Of a stretch of DNA of 64,000 bases, positions 55,260 through 63,774 are shown one piece after another. The stretch comes from Mycobacterium senriense (GTDB lineage: Bacteria > Actinomycetota > Actinomycetes > Mycobacteriales > Mycobacteriaceae). Each line of letters opens with the position of its first letter. Within the stretch, counting starts at the first letter, position 1. The notes below the pieces were generated by a model. It was not told the origin of the DNA, did not search any database, and saw only the letters and a list, made by a program, of their open reading frames with translations. The stretch covers positions 62,001-126,000 of the forward strand of contig NZ_AP024828.1 of the NCBI RefSeq assembly GCF_019668465.1. The letters run 5' to 3'. The translations under genes were made by a program, and so were the position numbers.

Positions 55260-55814
55260 CTACTCGTGCTCTTCCTGAATGCCGAACGTGTTCACGGCCA
55301 ACGCCAGCAGGAGGTAGCCGCCGATGGTGAACGTCAGATCCATGCACTGCTGCTGCGTGAACAGCTCGCCCAGTAAATCCCAGGTCGGTTGGCTGATAGT
55401 GCTGTCACCGCAGAGATCATCGACCGCCTCGACCACGGCCTGATCGGTCCGGTCGGTGCAGCGGCCGGAGCGGATGTCATCGATCTCGGTTTCGGTCAGG
55501 CCGGCACGCAGAGCGATCGGGATGTGGTGCGACCACAGGTAGCCGCAATTGCTGCGGTGCACCACCCGCAGCAACGCGACTTCACGCACCCGGGGCGACA
55601 GGGTCGATCGCGTGAGCAGGTAGGCGTTGAACGGTAGGTAGGCCGCGGTCAGGTCGGGGTGGCGGACCATGGTCGACAAAACATTGCCTGCACCAACGGG
55701 ATTCGCCCGTTCGGCCGGGATCAGCGACGCCAGCGCCGCACGGGTGCCGTCGTCCCACTCGCCGGCGGGCAACGGTGGCAGGCGCAGCGGATGCTGGTCG
55801 GCCGGCGTCATCAC
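55260..55814 (-). CDS. Carboxymuconolactone decarboxylase/AhpD-like protein
   Basis: A 184-residue CMD-family protein. The active-site region VREVALLRVVHRSNCGYLWSHHIPIALRAGLTETEIDDI follows the family pattern, but has a single Cys (NCGYLWSHH) in place of the AhpD CxxC, so it is likely a decarboxylase/lyase or a peroxidase variant with Cys-His. Its ATG overlaps the stop of the TauD-type gene by ATGA. It is the last gene of the leftward operon that begins at 60188. Confidence 0.87.
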   Translation of the reverse strand: MMTPADQHPLRLPPLPAGEWDDGTRAALASLIPAERANPVGAGNVLSTMVRHPDLTAAYLPFNAYLLTRSTLSPRVREVALLRVVHRSNCGYLWSHHIPIALRAGLTETEIDDIRSGRCTDRTDQAVVEAVDDLCGDSTISQPTWDLLGELFTQQQCMDLTFTIGGYLLLALAVNTFGIQEEHE

Positions 55815-56656
55815 TGGATCGGTTCGTCGCCGAGAACGGTGGTGCGCAGCATTTCGCGTTGTGAATCCGGGTCGTACGGGGCCGCGCGGTGCAGCACCCC
55901 GCGGTTGTCCCAGATGACGGTGTCGCCGATCGACCAGCTGTGGCTGTAGACCTTCTCGGGCACCGTGGCGCGCTCGAGAAGACTGTCCAGCAGGGCGCGT
56001 CCCTCATCGAGATCCATGCCGACGACGTAGTCCGCGGAGGCGCCCAGCACCAGCGACTTGCGGCCGGAGCGGTGTGTCCACACCAGGGGATGCTCGTGGG
56101 TGCGGCGAGATCGCCACCGCTGCACCAGTTCCGGCGATGGGTCGGGGTAGACGCGGCGCTGGGAGGCTTCCAGCGAGTGCACCACACGCAGGGTGCCGAA
56201 CCGCTGCTTCTCCTCGTCGCTCAGGGCGTCGTACGCGGCATAGGAGTTGGCGAATTCGGTTTCCCCGCCCCATTCGGCGACCTGTACCGCCGACAACACG
56301 GTGGCCTTCTGTGGGCATTCGTCGCCCAACGGCGTGCAGCCGTCGATGTGCCAGTCGAAGGTGGCCTTCAGGTAGGCTGCCGAGGCGTTCTTCGACTTGT
56401 CCAGGGTGATCGGGTAGATGCCGGCCACCGGATGGTGGCCGTCGGAGGAGTGGTCGATATCGCCGAGGCGGCGGCAGAAGCTGACCTGGGCCACCGGGTC
56501 GAGCTGCAGGCCGCGAAAGACCAGAACTCCGTTGTCTTCCAATGCATCCAGCACCGCCTCACCGACCGAGTCGTCGGTTGCCAGTGCGGCCGGCTCCAGC
56601 CCCGCGACTTCGGCGCCGACGGAGTCGGTGAGTTTGGTGATGGTGAGCAGGCTCAT
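55811..56656 (-). CDS. TauD/TfdA-family 2-oxoglutarate/Fe(II) dioxygenase
   Basis: A 281-residue non-haem iron oxygenase. The iron motif is HID in FDWHIDGC, with the distal His in NRGVLHRAAPYDP and the 2-oxoglutarate Arg in REMLRTTV. The N-terminal GVLVFRGLQLDP and AYDALSDEEKQRFGTL fit the TauD group. It probably hydroxylates a small acid, ether or sulphonate. AAAGGAG lies upstream of the ATG. It follows the small protein gene by 50 bases and overlaps the AhpD-like gene. Confidence 0.9.
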   Translation of the reverse strand: MSLLTITKLTDSVGAEVAGLEPAALATDDSVGEAVLDALEDNGVLVFRGLQLDPVAQVSFCRRLGDIDHSSDGHHPVAGIYPITLDKSKNASAAYLKATFDWHIDGCTPLGDECPQKATVLSAVQVAEWGGETEFANSYAAYDALSDEEKQRFGTLRVVHSLEASQRRVYPDPSPELVQRWRSRRTHEHPLVWTHRSGRKSLVLGASADYVVGMDLDEGRALLDSLLERATVPEKVYSHSWSIGDTVIWDNRGVLHRAAPYDPDSQREMLRTTVLGDEPIQ

Positions 56657-56706
56657 GGTCGCTCCTTTCGAGAAAAGGGATGTACGGTGCGCTCGTTGGC
56701 TGGCGG

Positions 56707-57039
56707 TCAGGGCACCGGTCCGCCGGTGCGGATCATGACGGCGTCGGCGGCGTCGACCGGGGCGGGTTGGTGCATGATCTCCACCGCCATGGCGACCATG
56801 ATCAGCGAATAGACCAAGTGCAGCAGGTTCAGTGCGTCGTCGGGCACATTGTCGAGGGGAAACTTGTCGCAGTAGTCGATCGCCTCTTCGAGTCGGGGAA
56901 AGAACGCGTCGTAGAATTCGCGTAGTTCCGGCATCGACGCGTTCACCCGGGCGTTCCAGCGCTCGGTTTCTGTTGCCAAACACCAGGTTTGGGCGTAGTC
57001 CTCCAACTCGGCGAATGCGCTGGGCAGCATGGGAGGCAT
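56707..57039 (-). CDS. Small protein paired with Rieske oxygenase, copy A
   Basis: A 110-residue soluble, mostly helical protein with no recognised fold. Residues FPLDNVPDDALNLLHLVYSLIMVAMAVEIMHQP are strongly conserved with copy B at 61990-62325 (FSLDDLPDDVQNLMHLLYSMIMVSFPVECWKQP). Both start PMLP and both end in an Asp/Pro-rich tail with VP. The ATG is two bases after the stop of the Rieske gene, so translation is coupled. The constant pairing suggests a subunit or assembly factor replacing the usual beta subunit. This is inference. Confidence 0.82.
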   Translation of the reverse strand: MPPMLPSAFAELEDYAQTWCLATETERWNARVNASMPELREFYDAFFPRLEEAIDYCDKFPLDNVPDDALNLLHLVYSLIMVAMAVEIMHQPAPVDAADAVMIRTGGPVP

Positions 57040-57041
57040 CG

Positions 57042-58304
57042 TCACACCCCCACCGAATGCTGTTCGCGGCGATAGGCTTCGACCCAGTCCACGGCGACCT
57101 TGTGCAGATGGCGCACCAGGATCTCCTGGTCGTTGAGGGGGAACTCGTCGACGATGCCGTATTCCAGCGCCGCCTGCGTTCCGCCGAGCATCCCGGCGTC
57201 TTGCAGCGCAAACTCTTTCAGCACCACCGAGGCGACTTCGTGCTCGATACGCTCCCGCACGGTGCGCGCGTGATGGAAGTAGGTGTACGCCTCGAATCGG
57301 TGCGTGTTGTGTGAGGTGGGCCAGTACCGGTACAGCAGATACCAGCCGCCATAGATCAGGACCTCGGTGTTCGGGAAGATCTGGAAATTGCTGATGCCCC
57401 AGGGCTCGATCCCCCCGGGGTTCAGTCCGGCCGGCAGTTCGCCGATGTCGGGGGTTCGCCACGGTCCCACCAACCCGCTGCGGGTGGCCCGCTCGATCGG
57501 ATACATGTATTCCGGTGGCAGCAGCCAGCGGCGCCGCCCGGCCGTGGAGACCAACCGGTGCGGCCCGTCGAGTTGGAAATGCCCGCAAGTGAATCCGGCG
57601 TTGGGTTCGCGCACCTCGGCGGGCACCTGTTGTGAGTGCAGCGAGGGCACATGGTAATACTCCTGGAAGGCGTCGGCGAAGATCTTCCAGTTGCTGTTGT
57701 TGTGGGCCACCCAGTCGTAGCGCTCGGTCAGCTTATCGAATGGATAACCGTCGAGGCCGGTGATCATCGGACCGAGGAAGTCACGCAGGGTTTGGAGCGG
57801 TTCGGCGTCGAAGTTGATGAAGACGAAGCCGTTCCACACGTCGCAGTGCACCGGACGCAACCCGTACTGCGCGAAGTCGAGGTCGAAGAACTCCGATTCC
57901 TGCTGGACGAATTTCAGCGCGCCCTGCAGGTCGTAGCGCCAGCCGTGGTACTTGCAGGTGAACTGCCGGCACGTCCCGCGGGTCTCCTCGCCGGGAAAGT
58001 CGTTCCACACCAGCTTGTTTCCGCGGTGCCGGCACACGTTGTAGAACGCGCGGATCTGCTCGTCCTTGCCCTTGACCAGGATCACCGAGGCGCCGACGAC
58101 CTCGATCTCCTTGGTCAGGTAGCTGCCGACGCGCGGCAACTCCTCGACGCGTGCGACGTTCAGCCATGCCCGCTTGAAGATCGCCTCGCGCTCGAGTTCG
58201 TAGAATTCCCGAGACGTCGAATCTCTAAAAGACACTGGACCGGTGCCCAACTCGGGATAGTGCTCGGTCCACGAGCCCTCCGGGGGCCTGCCTGCTCTGG
58301 TCAT
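57042..58304 (-). CDS. Rieske non-haem iron oxygenase alpha subunit, copy A
   Basis: A 420-residue ring-hydroxylase-type oxygenase. The Rieske ligands are Cys91/His93 (CRHRGN) and Cys117/His120 (CKYHGW). The catalytic iron His218/His223 lie in AFQEYYHVPSLH. The first 220 residues align without gaps to copy B at 62322-63590. It activates oxygen for hydroxylation or demethylation and needs a reductase, probably the one at 59094-60188. It is followed by small protein A and preceded by an SDR. The substrate is not known. Confidence 0.93.
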   Translation of the reverse strand: MTRAGRPPEGSWTEHYPELGTGPVSFRDSTSREFYELEREAIFKRAWLNVARVEELPRVGSYLTKEIEVVGASVILVKGKDEQIRAFYNVCRHRGNKLVWNDFPGEETRGTCRQFTCKYHGWRYDLQGALKFVQQESEFFDLDFAQYGLRPVHCDVWNGFVFINFDAEPLQTLRDFLGPMITGLDGYPFDKLTERYDWVAHNNSNWKIFADAFQEYYHVPSLHSQQVPAEVREPNAGFTCGHFQLDGPHRLVSTAGRRRWLLPPEYMYPIERATRSGLVGPWRTPDIGELPAGLNPGGIEPWGISNFQIFPNTEVLIYGGWYLLYRYWPTSHNTHRFEAYTYFHHARTVRERIEHEVASVVLKEFALQDAGMLGGTQAALEYGIVDEFPLNDQEILVRHLHKVAVDWVEAYRREQHSVGV

Positions 58305-58317
58305 CGAATCCTCACAA

Positions 58318-59061
58318 TCACATCACCGCTCCGCCGTTGACGCCCAACACCTGGCCGGTGATGTACCTGGCTTCTTCCGAACATAAAAACCCGACCGCCG
58401 CGGCGATATCGGCCCCGCAGCCGAGGTAGCCCAACGGGATATTGCTTGCCATCTGCTCGTTGGACGGCAGGTACCCCGCGGCCTGGCCCTGGTGCTGCAT
58501 CGGGGTCTCGATGCCCGAGGGCGGAATGTTGTTCACCGTGATCCCGTGCGGCGCGTATTCGCGGGCCAGCGACTTGGTCAAGGTGATGACCCCGCCTTTG
58601 GACGCCGCGTAGTGGGCCGCGAACGGTGAGCCGCGCTGTGCGCTGGACGACGAGATCATCACGATCCTCCCCCAATTCGCCTCCACCATGTCCGGCAGCG
58701 CGACCTGACAGCAGTGAAAGGTGCCGGTGAGATTGACGTCGACGATCCGCGACCAGGTTTCGGCGCTGATCTCCAAGAACGGCGAGAAGTCGAACATGCC
58801 GGCGCTGGTCACCAGGACCGTCACCGGGCCCAGCTCGCTGCGCACCTTCGCGAAGGCCTGCTCCACCGCGGCCCGATCGGTGACGTCGGCGCCCGCGCCG
58901 AGCGCGGTCACACCGTTGGCGCGCAGGTCGTCGGTGACGCGTTGCGCGGCATGCTCATTGACATCGAGGACCGCGACTTTGAGTCCGCGCCGGCCCAATT
59001 CATGGCAGGTCGCCTCGCCCATACCCGATGCGCCGCCGGTCACCACCGCCACCCTGGTCAT
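58318..59061 (-). CDS. SDR family dehydrogenase of the Rieske operon
   Basis: A 247-residue SDR. TGGASGMG is at residues 8-15, Asp in VLDVNEH favours NAD+, TSAGMFDF replaces NNAG, ISSSSAQRGSPFAAHYAASK carries Ser-Tyr-Lys, and GQVLGVNGGAVM is the closing segment. The ATG at 59061 is chosen for the family N-terminus. It lies 13 bases before the Rieske gene and likely oxidises the alcohol or dihydrodiol made by it. Confidence 0.91.
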   Translation of the reverse strand: MTRVAVVTGGASGMGEATCHELGRRGLKVAVLDVNEHAAQRVTDDLRANGVTALGAGADVTDRAAVEQAFAKVRSELGPVTVLVTSAGMFDFSPFLEISAETWSRIVDVNLTGTFHCCQVALPDMVEANWGRIVMISSSSAQRGSPFAAHYAASKGGVITLTKSLAREYAPHGITVNNIPPSGIETPMQHQGQAAGYLPSNEQMASNIPLGYLGCGADIAAAVGFLCSEEARYITGQVLGVNGGAVM

Positions 59062-59093
59062 CGACTCCACTCCACCATCGACCGCCTTGTCGC

Positions 59094-60188
59094 TCACTCG
59101 TAGACCACCCGCACCGTGGAACTGGTGGGCAGGGCCTGACACGTCAACACCCAGCCCTCCTCCACCTCATCCGGCTCGAGCGCGTCGTTGTTGATCATCC
59201 GGGCACTGCCCTGCGTCAGACGCGCCATACACGTTCCGCACGAACCGATCTCACACGAAGACGGGGCACGCAGGCCCGCCATCCGGGCCGTCTGCAGCAA
59301 CGTGTTGCCCGGATCGTAGGGTGCCGTGGTCGTGACTCCATCCAGCACGATGGTGACCTCGTCGGTCACCACGTCGGTGTCCGGCGGCGCCGCCGCGGCG
59401 ATGTCGTTCACGTCGAAGTGCTCCACGTGCAGGCAGTCGGTCGGCACGCCCGACGCGGACAGGGCGGTTCGCACGGTCTCCATGAATTCGTTGGGCCCGC
59501 AGAGGTAAACGTCCGCGTCGCCGGCGTCGCGGACGAACGCCTGGATGTCCGCCGGGGTGACGAAGCCACTGTTGTCGTCGAGATGGTGGTGCAACACGAA
59601 GCGATCGGCGTGCTTCTCGCTGAGCGACGCCAACGACTCGTCGAAGATCACCGCGTCACGGCTTCGGTTGGCGTAGAAAAGTCGCGCGGTGCGCTTGCCG
59701 GACACCAGCGCGGTGCGCAGCAGCGAAAAGACGGGCGTGATGCCGCTTCCACCGGCGAAGGCGATCAGCTCTCGATCGCTGTCGTGCAGCACGAAGCGGC
59801 CCTGCGGCGGCAGGGCGGGCAGCTGGTCGCCGGGCGCGGCCCTGTCGTTGAGCCAATTCGACACCAGGCCGTCGCGGTCGCGTTTGACGGTGATCTGCAG
59901 GTCCTCGCCCAGACCGGGTGCGGACGACATCGAATAACACCGCCGGTGCTCGCTGCCGTCGACGCTGACCAGCAGCGTCAGGAACTGTCCGGCTTGGTAA
60001 CCGAACAGTTCCACGCTGCCCGGCGGGACATCGAGAACGATCGACACGGCGTCGCGGGTTTCGGGGATCACGCGTTTGATCCGCAGTGGCACAAAGCCAT
60101 CCGGCAGGGCAGCGACGTCGACACCGCTTGATCCGGCCTCGGCCACCGCCGCCGAACCGACGTCCGCAGTCACGCGCTTTTCACCCAT
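59094..60188 (-). CDS. Oxygenase reductase: FAD/NAD domain plus plant-type 2Fe-2S domain
   Basis: A 364-residue KshB/PaaE-like reductase. FAD motif RRCYS at residues 82-86, NAD motif GGSGITP at 146-152, YLCGP at 228-232, and a C-terminal [2Fe-2S] domain with Cys312, Cys317, Cys320 and Cys350. It passes electrons from NADH to a Rieske oxygenase. It is the only such reductase in the window, so it may serve both Rieske enzymes. It is the first gene of the leftward operon; a strong repeat at 60200-60235 lies directly upstream. Confidence 0.94.
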   Translation of the reverse strand: MGEKRVTADVGSAAVAEAGSSGVDVAALPDGFVPLRIKRVIPETRDAVSIVLDVPPGSVELFGYQAGQFLTLLVSVDGSEHRRCYSMSSAPGLGEDLQITVKRDRDGLVSNWLNDRAAPGDQLPALPPQGRFVLHDSDRELIAFAGGSGITPVFSLLRTALVSGKRTARLFYANRSRDAVIFDESLASLSEKHADRFVLHHHLDDNSGFVTPADIQAFVRDAGDADVYLCGPNEFMETVRTALSASGVPTDCLHVEHFDVNDIAAAAPPDTDVVTDEVTIVLDGVTTTAPYDPGNTLLQTARMAGLRAPSSCEIGSCGTCMARLTQGSARMINNDALEPDEVEEGWVLTCQALPTSSTVRVVYE

Positions 60189-60199
60189 CCCGGCCAGAG

Positions 60200-60235
60200 T
60201 ATCAACTACTTGCGATTCATCTCAAGTACTAGATA
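60200..60235. promoter_or_regulatory. MarR-type operator upstream of the reductase operon
   Basis: ATCAACTACTTG and CAAGTACTAGAT are imperfect inverted repeats (10 of 12) separated by ten bases. TATCAACTACTTG at 60200-60212 is identical to the reverse complement of 63743-63755. The site is 12 bases before the reductase start codon. Confidence 0.65.
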
Positions 60236-60281
60236 TAGGCGGCCCGCGACGATGCCCCAGGCCACGCCGCTGTGGGGTGCG

Positions 60282-60734
60282 TCAGCCGTCGACGTGATCG
60301 TTGAACAGCTCATGGCCGGTACCCTTTTCGACCACGCGGCCCAGCAATTCCCGCAGGGTCCGCTGCTCTTGCTCGTTCAGCACGCCGAACACCTCCTGGT
60401 GCGCGGCGATAGCATCGTTGACCACCGTTTCGGCGACCTTGCGGCCCTCCCCGGTGAGGTAGGCCCGCAGGATGCGGGCGTGCTGGGGGTCCTGCTTCCT
60501 TTCCACCAGGGCGCGGCGTTCCAGCGCGGTGAGCGCGAGCTGTACGCCCTGCGGGCTGATCAACAGGCGCCGCGCCAATTCGGCGCCGGACAAGCCTGGT
60601 TCGTTGGCCAATTGGCGCAGCACACCGATCTGGGCGGTGCTCACACCGTGTTCGCGCATCGCTTCGTTGATGGTGGTCAGCGAGTAGTAGAAGGCCTGCT
60701 TGAGCAGCCACAGGATGTTGTCGGTGAGTTCCAT
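60282..60734 (-). CDS. MarR-family transcriptional regulator
   Basis: A 150-residue MarR protein. The winged helix spans LRQLANEPGLSGAELARRLLISPQGVQLALTALERRALVERKQDPQHARILRAYLTGEG; helices at both ends form the dimer. The ATG at 60734 has GGAGG five bases upstream and is preferred to the GTG at 60749. It is the last gene after the Rieske B-small protein-amidohydrolase series and lies just before the reductase operon. The shared sites at 54974, 60200 and 63743 make it the likely regulator of the locus. The ligand is probably the pathway substrate. Confidence 0.9.
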   Translation of the reverse strand: MELTDNILWLLKQAFYYSLTTINEAMREHGVSTAQIGVLRQLANEPGLSGAELARRLLISPQGVQLALTALERRALVERKQDPQHARILRAYLTGEGRKVAETVVNDAIAAHQEVFGVLNEQEQRTLRELLGRVVEKGTGHELFNDHVDG

Positions 60735-60745
60735 GCCCGCCTCCA

Positions 60746-61993
60746 TCACGCCGTGAGGCTCTTGTAGATCTGCCCATTCTTCATAACGAAGCGAACGTCG
60801 AAAGTTGCGGCGATGTCGTCGAACGGGTCTCCGGGCACGGCGATGATGTCAGCCAGATAGCCGGGCGCCAGCCTGCCCAATTGGTCGTCCGCCTCGATCA
60901 GCTCGGCGGCCACCACAGTCGCCGCCCGGATCGCTTGCGCGGGAGTCATGCCCCGTTCCACCAGCGCGCCGAGTTCCTTGGCGTTTTGACCGTGCGGGAT
61001 GGCCGGCGCATCCGTGCCGCATGCGATGCGCACACCGGCGTCAATCGCCTTGGGCAGCATCGACTTTGCCCGGGGGAACACCTCGAGCGCTTTCTTGCGC
61101 AGCTCCGGTGCGATGCGGTCGATGGCCATGACGTCGGTCAGATACGTGGTCGAGACCAGGAATGTGCCGTGGTCGACCATCATCTGGATCGTCTCGTCGC
61201 TGGCCAGGAAGCCGTGTTCGATGCAGTCGATCCCCGCGCGGATGCACGCCTGTATTGCACTGTCCCCCACGGCGTGTGCGGCGACCCGGACTCCGGCCCG
61301 GTGGGCCTCGTCGGCGATCGCGGCGAACTCGGCGTCGGAGTACTGCTGCGCACCGGGCGCGGTGCTGTGTGACATCACGCCGCCCGAGGCGGAGACCTTG
61401 ATCAGCTTGGCGCCGTGCCGGATCTGGTAACGCACGCAGGCGATCACGTCGGGCACACCGTTGGCGATGCCCTCGGCCACCGACAGTGGCATGATCCCGG
61501 GCGCCAACCGCTGGAACACCGTCGGGTCCAGATGCCCGCCGTACGGGGTGACGGCGTGGCCGGCGGGATAGACGCGCGGCCCGATGTGCCAGCCCTGGTC
61601 GATGGCGCGCTGCAGCGCCACGTCGAGCAGATATCCCCCGGTCTTGACCATCAGCCCGAGATTGCGCACCGTGGTAAACCCGGCCTCCAGGGTGGTGTGC
61701 GCGTTGACCGCGCCGCGCAGCGTGCGGTACGCGGGGTCGTCCTGTACGCCGTGCATGGGCGCCGGTAGGCCTTCGGGGCCGCCGGGCCCGCCGATGAGCA
61801 GGTTCAGTTCCATGTCCATCAGGCCCGGCAGCAGCGTCACGTCGCCGAGGTCGATGACGGTCGCCGAATCCGGTAGCGGCTCTTGGGGATTGATCGCGGT
61901 GATGCGTTCGCCTTCGATCACCACTTCCGCGGGCGTGTGGATCTTGCCGGTCACGACGTCACCCCATCGGGCCGCCCGCAGCACGGAGATCAT
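60746..61993 (-). CDS. Amidohydrolase-superfamily protein lacking the N-terminal HxH
   Basis: A 415-residue TIM-barrel hydrolase of the imidazolonepropionase/prolidase-like group. It has TLLPGLMDMELNLLIGGPGG where most members have GLIDxHxH: the two His metal ligands are Glu62 and Asn64. The Lys segment GAKLIKVSASGGV, the His in AAHAVGD and IEHGF, and the Asp in CGTDAPAIPHG are kept, so one metal could still bind. It may open a lactam, lactone or amide in the pathway. The ATG overlaps the small protein B stop by ATGA. Confidence 0.87.
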   Translation of the reverse strand: MISVLRAARWGDVVTGKIHTPAEVVIEGERITAINPQEPLPDSATVIDLGDVTLLPGLMDMELNLLIGGPGGPEGLPAPMHGVQDDPAYRTLRGAVNAHTTLEAGFTTVRNLGLMVKTGGYLLDVALQRAIDQGWHIGPRVYPAGHAVTPYGGHLDPTVFQRLAPGIMPLSVAEGIANGVPDVIACVRYQIRHGAKLIKVSASGGVMSHSTAPGAQQYSDAEFAAIADEAHRAGVRVAAHAVGDSAIQACIRAGIDCIEHGFLASDETIQMMVDHGTFLVSTTYLTDVMAIDRIAPELRKKALEVFPRAKSMLPKAIDAGVRIACGTDAPAIPHGQNAKELGALVERGMTPAQAIRAATVVAAELIEADDQLGRLAPGYLADIIAVPGDPFDDIAATFDVRFVMKNGQIYKSLTA

Positions 61994-62325
61994 GGAACCG
62001 GCTCGGACACGCAGTCCAACGTCGACGCACCCGAGTCGGGGACGCGCGGCTGTTTCCAGCATTCGACCGGGAACGACACCATGATCATGGAATAGAGCAG
62101 GTGCATCAGATTCTGGACATCGTCGGGCAGGTCGTCGAGAGAAAACTTGTCGCTGAACGCCAGCGCCTCTTCGGCCCGCGCGGTCATCGCGTCGTAAAAC
62201 GCCTTCATTTCCGTCATCGAGCTGGCCAGCCTCTTGGCGTAGCGTTCGGGTTCGCTGGGCAGACACCAGTCGGAGAACCGTTCGAGGTCGGCGAACTCGG
62301 CGGGCAGCATCGGCATCGTATTCAC
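61990..62325 (-). CDS. Small protein paired with Rieske oxygenase, copy B
   Basis: A 111-residue paralogue of copy A. Shared features are the PMLP start, WCLPSEPERY (A: WCLATETERW), EMKAFYDAMTARAEEAL (A: ELREFYDAFFPRLEEAI) and the central DDLPDDVQNLMHLLYSMIMV. The GTG at 62325 overlaps the Rieske B stop (GTGA); the ATG at 62316 matches the start of copy A better. It overlaps the amidohydrolase start as well. It has no recognised family. Its strict position after a Rieske subunit in both cassettes argues for a functional partnership. Confidence 0.82.
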   Translation of the reverse strand: MNTMPMLPAEFADLERFSDWCLPSEPERYAKRLASSMTEMKAFYDAMTARAEEALAFSDKFSLDDLPDDVQNLMHLLYSMIMVSFPVECWKQPRVPDSGASTLDCVSEPVP

Positions 62326-63590
62326 ACTCCTGCCGTGGAAGTCCGACGGTAGTCATCGATCCAGGCCGCGGTCTCCTTGTGCAGGTGACGGATCAAAACC
62401 TCTTGGTCGCAGAGCAAGAACTCGTCGATCACCTGGGATTCAAGCATCGTCTGCGTTGCCTCCAGCGTGTTGGCGTCCTGCAGCCCGTATTCCTTGAACG
62501 ACACCGCCGCCAGTTCCTGGGCCACTCGCTCGCGGGGGGTGCGCGGCGCCGGGAAGTACAGCGTGCCCTCGAAGAGGTGTGTGTTGTACGACGTTGGCCA
62601 GTAGTGGTAGGTCAGATACCAGCCCTGGCCCCAGAACAGGATGACGAAGTTTGGGAACAGCTGGAAAGAATCCAGCCCCCACGGATCGCATTTCGCGGGG
62701 TTTAGCCTGGCCGGCATATCGCCCAGATCCGGCTTGTCCCAAGGTCCGAACAATCCGCTCTGGCAGATGTCCTCCATTGGTTTGCGCATCTCGTCGGCCA
62801 TTTCCCAGGCCCGCACCCCTGAGGTGCTGACCAGCCGGTGTGGGCCGTCCAGCCGGTAGTGCGGGGCTTCGAAACCCGCCTGGGCCGCCGCCTTTGAGTA
62901 CGCGGTCGGCGACTGGTTCGCATGCAGCACGGGCGCGTGATAAAACTCCTGGAACGCGTCCATGTAGAGCTTCCAGTTCGCCTTGACCTCCGAGCGGTAG
63001 TACCAGCGGGATGTCATCTTGTCGAAGGGGTAGCCCTCCAGCCCGGAGATCATGGGCCCCAAGAACTCTCGCAACGACTGTTCGGGTTTCTTGGCGAAGT
63101 TGACGAAAATGAAGCCCTCCCACACGTCGCAGTGCACCGGCACCAGGCCGTAGCGACTCTTGTCGAGGTTGAAGAACTCCTCCTCCTGTTGCACAAAGGT
63201 GAGGTTGCCGTCCAGGTCGTAGCGCCAGGCGTGGTATTTGCAGGTGAACTGCCGGCACACGCCGCGCGTCTCTTCCTGCGGCATGTCGTTCCACACCAGC
63301 TTGTTGCCGCGGTGCCGGCACACGTTGTGGTAGGCCTTGATGTCACCAGATGTCGTGCGTACCAGAATGATTGAGGTGTTGACGACTTTCAGCTCCCGGG
63401 TGAGGTAGCTGCCCTTGCGTGGAAGTTGTTCAACGCGACCGACATTGAGCCAGGCCCGCTTGAAGATGGCCTCGCGTTCCAGCTCGTAGATCTCGGGGCT
63501 GATGGAGTCCTCGTAGGACACCGGATCGGTGCCCAATTCGGGGTAATGCTCGGTCCAGCTGCCCTCCGGCGGTTTGGGGAATCGAGCCAT
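62322..63590 (-). CDS. Rieske non-haem iron oxygenase alpha subunit, copy B
   Basis: A 422-residue paralogue of copy A. Cys91/His93 (CRHRGN) and Cys117/His120 (CKYHAW) hold the Rieske cluster, and His218/His223 (AFQEFYHAPVLH) the catalytic iron. It differs most after residue 225, the substrate-pocket half, so the two enzymes probably act on different or successive substrates. AAGGAG lies upstream of the ATG. It heads the operon Rieske B-small B-amidohydrolase-MarR and is divergent from an aldehyde dehydrogenase gene. Confidence 0.93.
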   Translation of the reverse strand: MARFPKPPEGSWTEHYPELGTDPVSYEDSISPEIYELEREAIFKRAWLNVGRVEQLPRKGSYLTRELKVVNTSIILVRTTSGDIKAYHNVCRHRGNKLVWNDMPQEETRGVCRQFTCKYHAWRYDLDGNLTFVQQEEEFFNLDKSRYGLVPVHCDVWEGFIFVNFAKKPEQSLREFLGPMISGLEGYPFDKMTSRWYYRSEVKANWKLYMDAFQEFYHAPVLHANQSPTAYSKAAAQAGFEAPHYRLDGPHRLVSTSGVRAWEMADEMRKPMEDICQSGLFGPWDKPDLGDMPARLNPAKCDPWGLDSFQLFPNFVILFWGQGWYLTYHYWPTSYNTHLFEGTLYFPAPRTPRERVAQELAAVSFKEYGLQDANTLEATQTMLESQVIDEFLLCDQEVLIRHLHKETAAWIDDYRRTSTAGV

Positions 63591-63734
63591 GTTCGCTCCT
63601 TATGCAGTCCAACGTGGGAAAGCCCTGCGTGCCCAGCCGCTCACTTCTGCACTGCCCGCGCGAAACAACCGCCTGCGCACCGGTTTCACCGGTCCCTGAG
63701 AGCTCCGTCACGGCCGACGGTATATCCTCGACCC

Positions 63735-63755
63735 ATCAATAGCAAGTAGTTGATA
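63735..63755. promoter_or_regulatory. MarR-type operator in the Rieske B/aldehyde dehydrogenase promoter
   Basis: ATCAA and TTGAT flank a spacer containing CAAGTAG; CAAGTAGTTGATA at 63743-63755 is the exact reverse complement of 60200-60212. The site is about 20 bases from the aldehyde dehydrogenase start and could control both directions. Confidence 0.6.
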
Positions 63756-63774
63756 TTGGCCCCGGGAGGCGCGG

